Shown here piece by piece: positions 37,141 through 47,250 of a stretch of DNA of 64,000 nt. The notes below the pieces were generated by a model, which was given only the letters and a program-made list of their open reading frames with translations, did no database searches and had not been told where the DNA came from. The stretch comes from Ursus arctos (lineage: Eukaryota > Chordata > Mammalia > Carnivora > Ursidae). The translations under genes and the position numbers were made by a program. The stretch spans positions 24,882,501 to 24,946,500 of the forward strand of contig NW_026623050.1 in NCBI RefSeq assembly GCF_023065955.2, given 5' to 3'. Numbering within the stretch: the first letter of the stretch is position 1; each line of letters begins with the position of its first letter.

Positions 37141-38216
37141 GGTGTAGATTAACTCATCCATCTATGTATTTACGAAATGCCTAGTAAACTTCGGAGGCAA
37201 TAAAATAAAAATCAAAAAATGAAATCACTGGCAAACCTAGGGAATAGGTTGGACATGGCTTTTCATACTCACAGGAGCAAAGATTTTAAAATTATCACAT
37301 TACGTCCTTACAAGATGATGTCACTTTAAAAAGAAAATCCAGAAATAAAAGTTTCCAACTGCTTTCTTGCATTTTGCCCAAGGGCTAATATATGCTATCA
37401 TCAGTCTATTTAGACCTCTTATCTCTGGACATAATGTTCTGACAATTTACAGAAAAAGCATGCGTACCAACAAATACAAAAAAGCTCTGACTATGCATCT
37501 CTAAGTCCATGACTCGAAGGCTGGGCTGGAAGGGAGGTATCCTCAGTGGAGGATCTAGAAGGGGGGAGAGGGAAGATTGTCAGTCACTCCTCACAGGGTC
37601 AATACGTGGTCTTTGAGATAATGTCAAATGTCAATTCATACCTGTTTTCACTGGTGGATCTTTCCAAATTATCTTTTTTTTTTTTTTTAAGCAGAGAAAC
37701 ATACCCATGGTGTAGCTGCTGATTCTGAGAGTCTAATTATGGTTTTAATACTTACTAAATATGAAATATGTAGATTAAAGCAGCCTTGATTTCTTACTAA
37801 TAAGCACTATGAATATTTAGAATGCATCAGAAAACATTTCTATGACGAAGTACTTAGATTTATTCCATGCAATGGGTTTTATTGATGACTAAAATAATTT
37901 AAGAGAATTTTAAGAAAACTGAACTCCAACTCTACCTCCACAGATTGATCTATCCATCTATCTAGTAACTTTTTCTCCCAGTAAATGGCCATTTGTAAAT
38001 ATTATTTTCTTAGACGCCCCTGAGCAAATTACAAAGTGGCTGGGTGCTCCTGCAGGTGCTTTGCAATTATCTACTTGCTGAACTCATCCATTTAATTGTG
38101 ATGCACTTGGCTGGAAGGGAAAGGTGAGAGAAAAAGGAGTACGGTAAGAACTATTAACGTAGATTTACTAATTTATCTACTAGTTATAAAATAACCCCTA
38201 AGATATAAATCATATT

Positions 38217-38258
38217 TATTCTATCTATCTATCTATCTATCTATCTATCCATCCATCC
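38217..38258. repeat. (CTAT)n microsatellite
   Basis: About eight tetranucleotide copies followed by degenerate catc units. Confidence 0.97.
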
Positions 38259-41200
38259 CTCGGTCTGTCTATTGGACTACTTCCATTTAGAAACTGTATT
38301 ATTTTATAACTGGGCAGCATCGAGAAATTACATGGTATTCAATTCAAATTGAGGGCAAAGTGGGGAGTATGAGTATGATGTTGTTTTGCATTTCAAGTGA
38401 TGTGATTCAAATATATAAAATCAAGGGGCTCCTCAAGACAATGGTGCTTTAAAAAATTCTCTACTTGATAGAGGGTCTGAGCTCCCCCTCCTCCCATGGA
38501 CAGATGGATTCAGAGATCCTCTTTGTCTTTAAAAGAACTGACCCCTCCTTGCCCGATGAACTCTGCCCGGTGGCGCAGCTCTTTGGATTTTCTCCTTTCA
38601 AGATCCAGCCATCACCCTTCTCCCAATCCTACCCATCAAAGTTCACAAAAATGGGACAAAAATCCCAGCTAAGGGATACCATTGATGGGGTGCTTGAAAT
38701 AAGACCAGGGATAAAATTCACATTTCATTGGGTAAAATGAAAGGCCAAATTTTTCAAAACTATAAAATCAAATTTATGCGAGTTGGAAATACTACTAATC
38801 ACCAACACATAAAATATTTTCAAAGCAGGAAGGTGAAGTTTTGCATTTGCACATGAATTGTGCTGGGGGAAGAATCTATTATGGGACAGAAATTCCCTGT
38901 AAGCCTCTCTTCACTCTAACTCCATTTACATGAGCATAGGCTGAGCACTCATGAAGCAAGGGGTATATAATCTACGAAAACTGATGAAGCCCTTGCATTT
39001 CCTTTCAGCACTCGGCTGCTGCCTGACATTTGGCCAATGCACTTTTCTGATGAGCAGAACAAGTGCTCCCCTGATTATAGATATTATCGCTGGCTCTCTC
39101 TGTTTGCCCAAGAAGCAATCCAAATGGTATTGGAATTTTGTTGTTAATTAAACAAAACAAAACTGAAAGATGAGACTAGAGTTGCTTAAATGAAGATTTA
39201 TTACTTCTAAGCATGAAACCACTTTAAGCCTAAACTTATTTGACAACTAACGCAGAGGAAGGATTTTCTTCTTTGCTGAGTTCGAAAGGCCTGATTTAAT
39301 GATGTTTAAAAAACATAAGTAATCAGCCAACAAAGAGAATGTTTCTCTTTTATGGTCCCTTGTCCTCTCCTCCCCCACCCACATGCATACATGTACCAAA
39401 ATGCTATATTATAAAGAGTATTTCTGTTTTGCATGAAAAAAATCTAATTATACAAACTCTCTTACACATGGAACCAATTTAACTATTAAAAATAAGAGGC
39501 AGTAGGGAAGTATTTAATATGATTCTGGGCCAGTTTTTTTCCCCTTAAATCTGATATGGAAACATTTACAGCATTCCTCATTTTCCCACAAACTATTTTT
39601 CTTCAGTTAAAATTTGCACCAAAGCGAGATAATCCCATTAAGACACAGGATGTCAGGATATTGGAAATGAAATATTCTAATTGTCCAGATGCACTCTATT
39701 TCTTTCTCTCTTTCTCTCTCGCTCACGCTTATGGAAAAACTGCATTGCCAGTACTTCTGAACTACTTTTCTCAAAGCACATTACTATGAATCTATTATCT
39801 AATGGCAGCCAGAGGTCACTCCGAGACAAATGTGTGGGCTAGAGCTTTTGGGGGATGTTGGCGGTTGTGTGATTCTCATGATTGTATTAGTAAGGGATAG
39901 TACCGAACTTTGTACTGGGGTTACAAAAGCAAAATCCGCTGTACTGGGAAGCATCAACATCAGATTACAATATGAAAACATACTTTCCTTATTGTTTGGT
40001 GGTTACTGTTCAGGAGGGGAAGTAGTCTTAGCTTTCCACCCTTCCCCCCAATCACCACAAATTATACTACATAAAATGGATAAAGATTGGCAGTGACATC
40101 TTCCAAATAGCAAAATCTATTTTATAACTTAAAGGAAAAAAAAAAAAACCAGAAGAGAATGTCTTGACTACAAAGGCTATTTGAGTCATTTTACTCTTAC
40201 AGGATTAATAAAACGCAGGAAATAGCATAAAAGTTTTTTTGAGGGGGAGGGGAGGAGCATAGATTTCTTTTACCAAAAAAAGTCCGTAAGAAAACCAACA
40301 TTTTTAATTTACAAAATGATTTTAAGTGCTTAAGAACGTGTATCGCAAGGAGGTTTTCCCTCCTTTACCAGTTGCTTATTCTAAACATGATTAAACCCCG
40401 TTTTCCAAAAAGCCACGAGGGACAGAGAAAATTTGCCGTGGGTACGTCGTATAGAAAGATTTCATCTCAAGCAGCTCATCGTAGTGTCCACCACGTTTCG
40501 GCCTGTTAATAATTAATAAAAGAGATGCCACCCAGTCTCTCGTGAAGAAAGGCAAAGCTCGGTGATCCGAAAGTAAGCGCAGCTCAGATGCCGAACTAGT
40601 GTCCTTCATCCTCGACTGCAACAAAACCTCAACCTACCAACCGTTTAACGAGCTCCCGGCGCCCGCACGGATGGGCAGAACCCGCAGACAGTGTGGGTCC
40701 GCGAAAACGCTGCGCATTAGGGGAGCCCCGTGCGCCGCAAACAGATGGGGTTCTAAATCCCCGCTCCCAGCGGCCGGGTCCGCAAAGCCGCTCGGGCAGA
40801 TTATCTCTCCGGAGGAACCTGCTGGCGCACAAGCGGGCAACGTGCTGCTGGCTGAGTTTCTCCAGGGCTGTTTGCAGGAGTCCTGAGAGCGTGGCTCGGT
40901 TTCTCCCGGCCGCACAGGCGACTTCCTGCACACCTCCAAACTTTGGCTCTCGCATTAGAAACTTCCCTGACTTGCCTCGGTTTCTTTCCCCCTCACCTGG
41001 GAAGACCTCGAATCAATCCTCTTTTCAACTAGTCCCCCCTGCCATCCCCACCAGCCTGCTAAGGAATCCTGATCTGGGCGGAAGGCCGGGCGGGGAGACT
41101 AGACCGCGACTAACCCGCGCGGGTCGGCCCTCACCGCGGTCTAACTTCCACCGCTGCCCGCGACTCCTGTGGGCAGGGTTGCCTCCCCACGTCCATCCAC

Positions 41201-41910
41201 AACCCAAAGTATCAAAGTGGGGGTGCGCTGCGGCTGCGGGCGGCAGCCCAGAAAGTCTTGGCACGCTCAAGAAGCCCGTCTCGCTCGGGCCCGGGCGCTT
41301 TCGGAAGTAGCCGCGGCGGGACGCAGAGCGAAACGGCCGCACTTTCCCGGGCCGCGGCCGCTCGTGGCCTCGGGGCCGCCACCGGGGGGTGGGGAGGGGG
41401 TAGGGCGCAAAGCCTGGGGCGCTGACCAGTCCCCAGGGATGACATCGCGTCGGCGCGCACGCACGGCCCGCCCCGGCCGCAGCGCCTTCCCTACGTAGGC
41501 CGGAGCTGTCCGGGGTGCGGGCCCTGGGGACCCACCGCGGGCGTCCCCGGCTTCCTCCGAGCTCCCCAGATGCTCCCCTCCCTTCCAGAAGCGCCGCGAC
41601 TGCCAGCAAACTTTCTTCCGAGAGCCCCGCCGGGCGCCAGGCGGACCCGGGCGGCTGACAGGAGTCAGAGGGGGCGGAAGAGGGGGGTCCAGCCCGTGCG
41701 CCTTTGCCCCCTACAGGAGGCAGGCTGATCCCGCGGCCGAGCTCAGGTGGCGCCGCTGTTGGGGCCCAGAAGGCCCTGGCAGGGCTCCGGCGCCCAGCCC
41801 GGGGCAGTACGTGCGCTCGGGCAGGCGCGCCCACCCCTCCCCCTGCGCGCCCTCCTCCCCGCCCCCCGGAGCAGCCAGCCCACCCGGCCCCGGCGGGGCT
41901 CCCGGCTCAC

Positions 41911-41941
41911 CTTTCATCGCTGCGATCACAAAATACATCAT
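41911..41941 (-). CDS. RORA: RORA isoform 4 alternative first coding exon (partial CDS, 10 codons + 1 base)
   Basis: RORA (NR1F1, ROR-alpha) is a nuclear receptor that binds ROR response elements as a monomer. It acts in circadian control (ARNTL/BMAL1), cerebellar development, lipid metabolism and Th17 cells. Isoforms share the DNA- and ligand-binding domains and differ only in the N-terminus, set by alternative first exons. The minus strand here reads MMYFVIAAMK, which I recognise as the isoform-4 N-terminus. An in-frame TAA (41944-41942) directly precedes the ATG at 41941, so the frame cannot extend upstream. The exon ends AAAG|GTGAGC with the donor GT at 41910-41909, leaving one base (G) of codon 11. 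This phase-1 junction fits the known next exon, which completes Ala and continues QIEIIPCKICG into the first zinc finger. The second ATG has A at -3. That next exon was not found in 1-41910. The assignment rests on remembered family sequence; reading frame, stop, start and donor are seen directly. Confidence 0.9.
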
Positions 41942-42070
41942 TTAAGCCGCGGTGCGGAGAGCGCAGGGAGAGCCGATGGTCCGACCCCGGAGCCCCCTCT
42001 GCCGCCGCCGCGCCGCCGCCGCCCGAGCCACAGCAGCAGCTGCCGCAGCTGCCCGCCCGCCGAGAGCCAT
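41942..42070 (-). CDS. Upstream ORF in the RORA4 5' leader, 42 codons, stop abuts the main ATG
   Basis: Reading the minus strand from the ATG at 42070 gives 42 codons and a TAA at 41944-41942. The next base starts the RORA4 ATG, so stop and start are contiguous (TAAATG). The start context CGGGATGGC has G at -3 and G at +4, better than the first RORA4 ATG, which has T at -3. The predicted peptide is a composition oddity: alanine runs from the CAG/GCC triplet tract, then an Arg-rich stretch, then a short tail containing Cys. It resembles no family I know. If the transcript starts upstream of 42070, this uORF would be met first and could limit RORA4 translation or allow reinitiation. Whether it lies inside the mRNA depends on the transcription start, which the sequence does not show. 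Function as a peptide is not implied. Confidence 0.5.
   Translation of the reverse strand: MALGGRAAAAAAAVARAAAARRRQRGLRGRTIGSPCALRTAA
42000..42052. repeat. GCC/GCG and CAG triplet-rich tract in the RORA4 leader
   Basis: Interrupted runs of gccgcc (42001-42033) followed by cagcagcagctgccgcagctgcc (about 42031-42052). In the minus-strand leader this reads as GGC and CTG repeats; in the 42-codon uORF frame it encodes alanine runs. Confidence 0.85.
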
Positions 42071-42152
42071 CCCGAGCCATAAGAGGCTCCATGTGACCGG
42101 CTGACATCACGGCCGCCGCTCTGTTTACACCGCGCCCCTCAGCTTCCTCCCC

Positions 42153-42186
42153 GGGCGGGAGGCGGGAGGCGGGAGGCGGGAGGCAG
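42153..42186. repeat. (gggaggc)n 7-bp tandem repeat, G-quadruplex-prone
   Basis: Four to five copies of a 7-bp unit put five GGG runs and interleaved GG pairs on the plus strand with short loops, matching the G3+N1-7 quadruplex pattern. It lies about 210-245 bp upstream of the RORA4 ATG on the non-template side of a divergent reading and the template side of RORA. Confidence 0.85.
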
Positions 42187-42649
42187 GCGCGCCCCAGCGC
42201 CGCGCCCCGCCCCGCCCCCGCGGGCAGGTGAGCGGCGGCGGCTCGGCGGGCGCACCCTAGCCCGGCGCTGCCCTGCCGCGCCCCCGGCCCGCGCCCAGGC
42301 CCCCAGCCTTCTCTTCGCCTCCCAGAGCACCTGTGGTCGCCAGGGTGCTCTGTGCACGCAGCGCCCGGCGGAACGCGCGCCTGACCACTTTCTGCCCCCA
42401 CCCCCTGGGGCAAGGGGCACGCAACCCGACGCCACTCTCCGGCTTCCTTTCCGGAGCCCCCGGGGCTTTAAATACTCCAGTTCGTCGGAGGAAAAGAAGG
42501 GTTTGGCCTGGGGGGCCGTAGTTACCCTCATTTCCCAGAGCGCCCCAGGTCTATTCGGACGGTAGGGCCCCCTATGGGGCCGTGGAGAACGCTGCCACTC
42601 GGACCTTGCCCGGGAGTGGAGTAAGTGCTTCCTAAGTCTTTCCTGGGAG

Positions 42650-43579
42650 ACTCGGCCTGGGCAGGGGGAACTCTGCCCACCCATTCGCTGGGAATCGCCA
42701 TCACACCAACTTCACCAAAGGTCTTGTTTATACCTCCCTCTTCCCCCAGGAACACTGTTATAACCCTGGAGAGCAGGGTTATAAGAGCAGAAAACTCTAT
42801 GTGAATCACCTCAATGATAATCCAATCGTCAGCCGACTTGAGCCACTAAATTCGCAGGCTCTTCCATATCCATCATTGTCTCCAGAGAATCCATCTACAG
42901 GTGGGAAAGACTCTAGTTTTCACACCCAAAAAATGAGATCTTGTGGCACTTTGGGCAGGAAAACAAAAATACCTCGAAAGGTAAACTTCGTGAATTTTAA
43001 CTTAAGACTTATTCCCTCTGAACTTTGAAGCTTAATCCTTTTTACTGGCCTATGGAAACTTAAATCTTGACAGTATTATTAGATGAATCTCTTTAGGATG
43101 AATTTCAGGTGCTTCATACCCAGAGTCTGCATTATTTAAAACTTTGCCGTATGTCCATAACATAGACCATAACAAGAAAAAAATCTCAAAAGCCCAGTTT
43201 GCATACCTACTACTGTTCCTTCACACAACTTCAATTCTTTCTTTTCTGATGGTCTGTATTTCCATTTACAACTCAAAATATTAGATAGTTATTAGTTGAC
43301 GCCTTCATGCTGATTAAATAAGGAGAGTCCTAGCATTTTCCCCCCATATTACTGAGTTGTCCTTGCCCCTGAGTTGGGCTGTGATTTAAAACACAGGCAG
43401 ACAATTAGCTCTGTAGAAAACTAGGATTCATATACTCCCCACCATCTCCAGCCTCCTTTTCAAGGCAAAATTTACGCAGTCCTGATGTAGAAGGTCAGAA
43501 AAATTCATGGTATCTTAAATCAAGCCATAGCTTTATAAAAGTTTGATTTCAGCTAAAGCCATCCTAACAGAGTCTTTCC
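42650..43579. other. Sequence just upstream of the CpG island, no gene seen
   Basis: AT-rich again beyond the island edge; no exon or repeat recognised. Confidence 0.55.
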
Positions 43580-43745
43580 TTTATTTTTTTCCTTTTTAAT
43601 TTAAATTCAGTTAGCCACCTTATAGTACACCATTAGTTTCAGATGTAGTGTTCAATAATTTATCAGTTGCGTCTAACACCCAGTGCTCATCACATCATGT
43701 GCCCTCCTTAATGCCCATCACCCAATTACCCCATCCCCCTACTTT
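43580..43745 (-). mobile_element. L1 3' end fragment (carnivore-type)
   Basis: Begins with a T-rich tract (reverse of the poly-A tail), then 'agttagccaccttatagtacac', 'cattagtttcagatgtagtgttc' and 'cccagtgctcatcacatcatg', the 3' region of carnivore L1 on the minus strand. 5'-truncated. Confidence 0.85.
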
Positions 43746-46602
43746 AGATTTTTTTTCAAATAAAAACCACAAAAATAAGAAATTACGAAAGTGTGAAGAC
43801 AAGACCTACCCATGTTAATTCAGCTGTCCAGCCATAGCAAAGTGGACAAGAGTTTCAAATGAATCAACCATACCCACTTTGATGTTTACAATTATGAAAT
43901 TAAATCACACCACCTTCCCATGATGCAACTGTATCTCCCAATGAGGCAACACCCCTCAGTTACATTGACACCATCCTTCATATTTGGTTCTTGATTTCTC
44001 TTGTCCTAAGTACTTTATAACAAGGAAGAGTGAAGCCAAGCTATCCAGTAGATAGGTCCCAGGTACAATTGTCTTTCCTTTGTACCATTGAAGGATGGAA
44101 AGACATCAGGGACTGCATGCTTCTAGGTAAGTTCTTCATATTCATTGCAAATGAATCCATATACACAACTCAGAAAATTCGCAATGTTACTTTAAAACAG
44201 TATCCTGTTTTAGAAAACAATGCTTTGAAAATGACCAAATCCATTAGCTCTAGCCTGCCTGTCAGACATCTGACTCCAAGGTAAATAGTCTTACATTACT
44301 AGTAATCGGTATTTATTTCCAGACCATTTCAAATGAAATCGGTAATTGGGAATGACATGTAACGTGACATGTGTGCTCCTGCAATTACAAGTAGTAGAAT
44401 CAGTCATCCTATAGATATGTCCCCAATAGAAATATAATCTCATAATACTTATTTGAAATATTTACACATTTATTCAACAAAGACATTTCCAGGATAATGT
44501 AATACTGACCTTAGCCTTTGGAAATGTATTTCATTCTAGTCCTACAAATAATGAGCAATAGAATTTCAGATATTAAGTCTTAACCTTCTTGTGTGGCTAG
44601 ATGCTATTTGTAATACATGCCTCTATTAAATGTCTTCAGCTTTTAACCCAGGGTATTATATTGTTCTTTATATTAACACAAAGCTCTCATGAAACTTTGA
44701 AAGTAAAAATGAGAGGCTGTTTAAAAAAAAAAAACTACCTTGAAATACAAACTTTCTATGGAGTTATGAATCCTCCACCAAATAAATCAGACAGGAATGA
44801 AAGGATCTATACTCCCCTTCAATACTACCAAATTGGAGCCATAAATGATGCACATTTCAGTGCAAACTCTTACCAACTATATATTAAAGGTAGGAATAAT
44901 TATTTGGATTATAATAAACAAACGTTTATGGAGTACCTACTATGGGGGAAAACAGTGTTAAGCAATATGTTCTTCCCATTTAAATATTTTTTTACCAAGT
45001 GTTCTGAAAATAGAAAAGGAATATTGCTTACACGAAGATAATCATACAGGATGGGAATTCTTTACCATGTATAGAATTATGTTACACATTACTTTCTGAT
45101 TCAAATGTTTCTGTTGGCTAATCTCAGAAAAGGAAGGCACCCTGCATACTTACAAATGCGTGTAATTCATTTCAGAGTCCTCTAGAGATGCTAACAGCCC
45201 CACATGGGGTCCCTATGTACTGGGTTTCACATGTGGTCTGTCACTTAGCAAGAAAGTGGAGAGACACCTCTGATGCTGGGTTGTTCCCAAATGCCTATGA
45301 GGAAAGCCTGCTGTATTTCTACAGGATATCTAGACTGAAATGTAACCAGTCAATTGGTGCCAATCTTCCCACTCTCAGAGATTAAATAAAGCAATGATAC
45401 TTTATGAGGGTATATTCGATTTTCAACCAAATGGGGTTTGGCATCCCACACTGAATCACACTACAGCACTGCTATTGGGGAGAATGGCGAACCAATGGGT
45501 CAACAGATTTATCTTGAGTGGCCAAGGAACTCCCAGCACAAGGATGATTTGAAAGTTTGCTGCTGCACGTGAGAGAGCATTCTGGCTCTGTGTCTCACCC
45601 AGGCCCTGATTCTCCTTTCTAGTGCGTGGCAGGCTGCTAATTCAATTAATTTCTTTCTAGCTGAACAAGAAAGGGATCACTGAAAGGTTAATGTGGTCTT
45701 GGGCAGCTTGATTCAGCTGAATCCTTAGCCACCACTGCACTGTGATCCGTAGGACTTGGGCCATTCTGACCGACATAGAGCCAGGGGACCAGGTCTCCTG
45801 TAGACCAAACCGGGTCAGACCCAGAGAGTTCTAAATAAGACTACTTGAAAAGCTACAGAGAAGGCACAAACTTACCTATAATACTTGACAGAACATTTAT
45901 CAAATGGAATAATATTGGCGATACCTGGACACCAGGGGGGACAGAGAGGCCCCCCCCATTTATGGTGGAAGGGGATGAGGATGAACAGATGAATATGGCT
46001 TGCTTGCCACTCGTGATTTTAAAACAAATATAGACGTGGATGCACGTGTGTGTCTATGTATACACAGTCCATGAAATATGGGGAAATAAACTGCACTTCG
46101 GTGGCAAGAGACATCTTGAATTTGACACACTCACATGCACACACATAGTTCACATTATCAAGCACATTCACTGAATGTATATTATGGGCCTGCTATTGTC
46201 CTGGAGAATCAAACAAGAAGCTCTCTAGTCAGTTGACCTTGGCTCTGAAAACCATAGAGAAGTCAGCTCTCTGAGTCATCCGAGCAGCCCTCAAGGAAAG
46301 CAGTGTCTGGTTGCCCATTGGAAAGACGTTTGCACAGCACTTTGCCTATCACAGTTGCCAGATGGCTCCAAATTATTAGTGTGGTTATTAGTGTCATGGG
46401 ATGTTGGAGGTGGAAGATTTGGCTGGATTGAGACAATGGTGAAGGGATTCTGAGATTTCTGGAACCACATATCTCATACATCTATTGGGAAATTCAAGAA
46501 CTGGCGGATGTTTTGTAACCATCACAATGAGGGGAAGGGTGAAGTTCACAGACATACAGATGTGAGCAACCGCCACAGAATAGGTAGGTAGCAGGTGTCT
46601 TA

Positions 46603-46603
<1 letters not shown>
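43746..46603. other. AT-rich sequence, no gene seen
   Basis: A 146-codon plus frame at 44601-45041 is in AT-rich DNA, has no recognisable domain and is probably chance. Confidence 0.5.

Positions 46604-46645
<42 letters not shown>
46604..46645. repeat. (CA)n microsatellite
   Basis: About 20 uninterrupted CA copies. Confidence 0.98.
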
Positions 46646-46646
<1 letters not shown>

Positions 46647-46731
46647 GCCAAGGCAGCAAGGAAGGAGATGCACATCAGAGGCCAGAAGGGCCCCCGTCCC
46701 TTGTGTTCCCATGGGGCGTTCTCACCTCACT

Positions 46732-46745
46732 CCTGCAGAGGGCAG
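46732..46745 (+). promoter_or_regulatory. CTCF-like motif CCTGCAGAGGGCAG
   Basis: Matches CCASYAGRKGGCRS except for T at the third position. It is on the other side of the RORA4 promoter from the 35505 site and in the same orientation. Candidate only. Confidence 0.35.
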
Positions 46746-46789
46746 GGGTACAGGCCATTCAGGAAATGATATTTTTAGTTAAAAGAATA

Positions 46790-46960
46790 CGACAAATAGA
46801 AGCAAACTCAGAACCTGGAGCCTGGGTTCAAGCTTCACACTTAACTAGCTAACCTTGGGTGAGTCATTTCTCCTCTCAGGCCCCTTACCTGTCAAATGAA
46901 GGAATGGGAATGGACCTTGAAGGGCTCCTGCAACTCAAACATCCCACAGCTACGTTCAGG
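46790..46960 (+). mobile_element. MIR SINE relic
   Basis: gaacctggagcctgggttcaagc, taaccttgggtgagtcatttc and ccttacctgtcaaatgaagg are MIR blocks in order. Confidence 0.8.
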
Positions 46961-47059
46961 ATCACATCCTAGCCACTTCTTAGGAACACCATCCCCTTCT
47001 CTCAGCTGTGCCACATCAACTTACCTCTCCAAAGAGGCTTCTTTGTGTCACTGAACTCT

Positions 47060-47250
47060 GTGGTACGGTCGAATGAGCTCTAACATTAGACAGAGCTGGG
47101 CCCCAAACCAAACCTTATCCCACTCACTAGCTGAGTGATATGAACAAACCTTTGTTTCCTCATATGTGAAGTAAGGCTGGTAGCGCCTTGAAGGGCCACT
47201 GGGAGGATTAAACAATTTAAAGAAGGATCGAGTGACTATGTCTTAGTGGG
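47060..47250 (+). mobile_element. MIR SINE relic
   Basis: cactagctgagtgatatg, ctttgtttcctcatatgtgaag and gggccactgggaggattaaa match MIR. Confidence 0.78.

Larger units (their letters stand above)
35663..40560. other. Repeat-poor intronic sequence, no gene seen
   Basis: No Can-SINE or L1 recognised. Holds a hairpin (36926-36964), a MIR-like relic (about 36965-37140), a poly-T run (37675-37689) and a (CTAT)n tract (38217-38258). Short open frames have no recognisable domain. Confidence 0.55.
1..41910 (-). other. RORA: RORA isoform-4 intron 1 (continues past the window start)
   Basis: Everything downstream of the GTGAGC donor on the minus strand is intron of the isoform-4 transcript as far as coordinate 1, because the next shared exon (first zinc finger; 86 bp in the family) was not recognised. 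Short exons can be missed by eye, so absence is not proven. Contents are itemised in separate entries. Confidence 0.7.
41942..42260 (-). promoter_or_regulatory. RORA: RORA4 5' leader and proximal promoter
   Basis: The sequence upstream of the RORA4 ATG is TATA-less and very GC-rich. It contains overlapping GC boxes at 42205-42219 (CCCCGCCCCGCCCCC, Sp1/KLF type), a forkhead-type TGTTTACA at 42122-42129, and a CRE-like TGACATCA at 42102-42109 (one base from TGACGTCA). A G-rich tandem tract lies at 42153-42186. The exact transcription start is not visible. A dispersed CpG-island start region is the expectation for this architecture. Confidence 0.65.
40600..42620. promoter_or_regulatory. CpG island at the RORA isoform-4 promoter
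   Basis: About 2 kb in which CpG dinucleotides are abundant and GC content is far above the AT-rich flanks; the edges are abrupt near 40.6 kb and 42.6 kb. The island covers the RORA4 first exon and extends about 1.3 kb into intron 1. Long open frames on both strands here (for example 269 codons on the minus strand from 41834 and 205 codons on the plus strand from 40693) are expected from stop-codon scarcity in GC-rich DNA and are not called as genes. A TACGTGCG hypoxia-element-like site lies at 41808-41815. Confidence 0.9.

Noticed and set aside
40693..41310. 205-codon plus-strand ORF in the CpG island
   Set aside because: Same compositional artefact; antisense to RORA, no family resemblance.
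41025..41834. 269-codon minus-strand ORF in the CpG island
   Set aside because: It lies in RORA4 intron 1, has no recognisable domain, is Pro/Arg/Gly-rich and overlaps other long frames in several phases, as expected where stop codons are rare in GC-rich DNA.
41711..41941. 76-codon ORF starting MMYFVIAAMK taken as a full small protein
   Set aside because: After the tenth codon and one base it runs over a consensus GTGAGC donor; the remaining part is intron and GC-rich filler.
44601..45041. 146-codon plus-strand ORF in AT-rich sequence
   Set aside because: No domain, Asn/Lys/Phe/Tyr-rich composition follows local AT content, no promoter or splice context.
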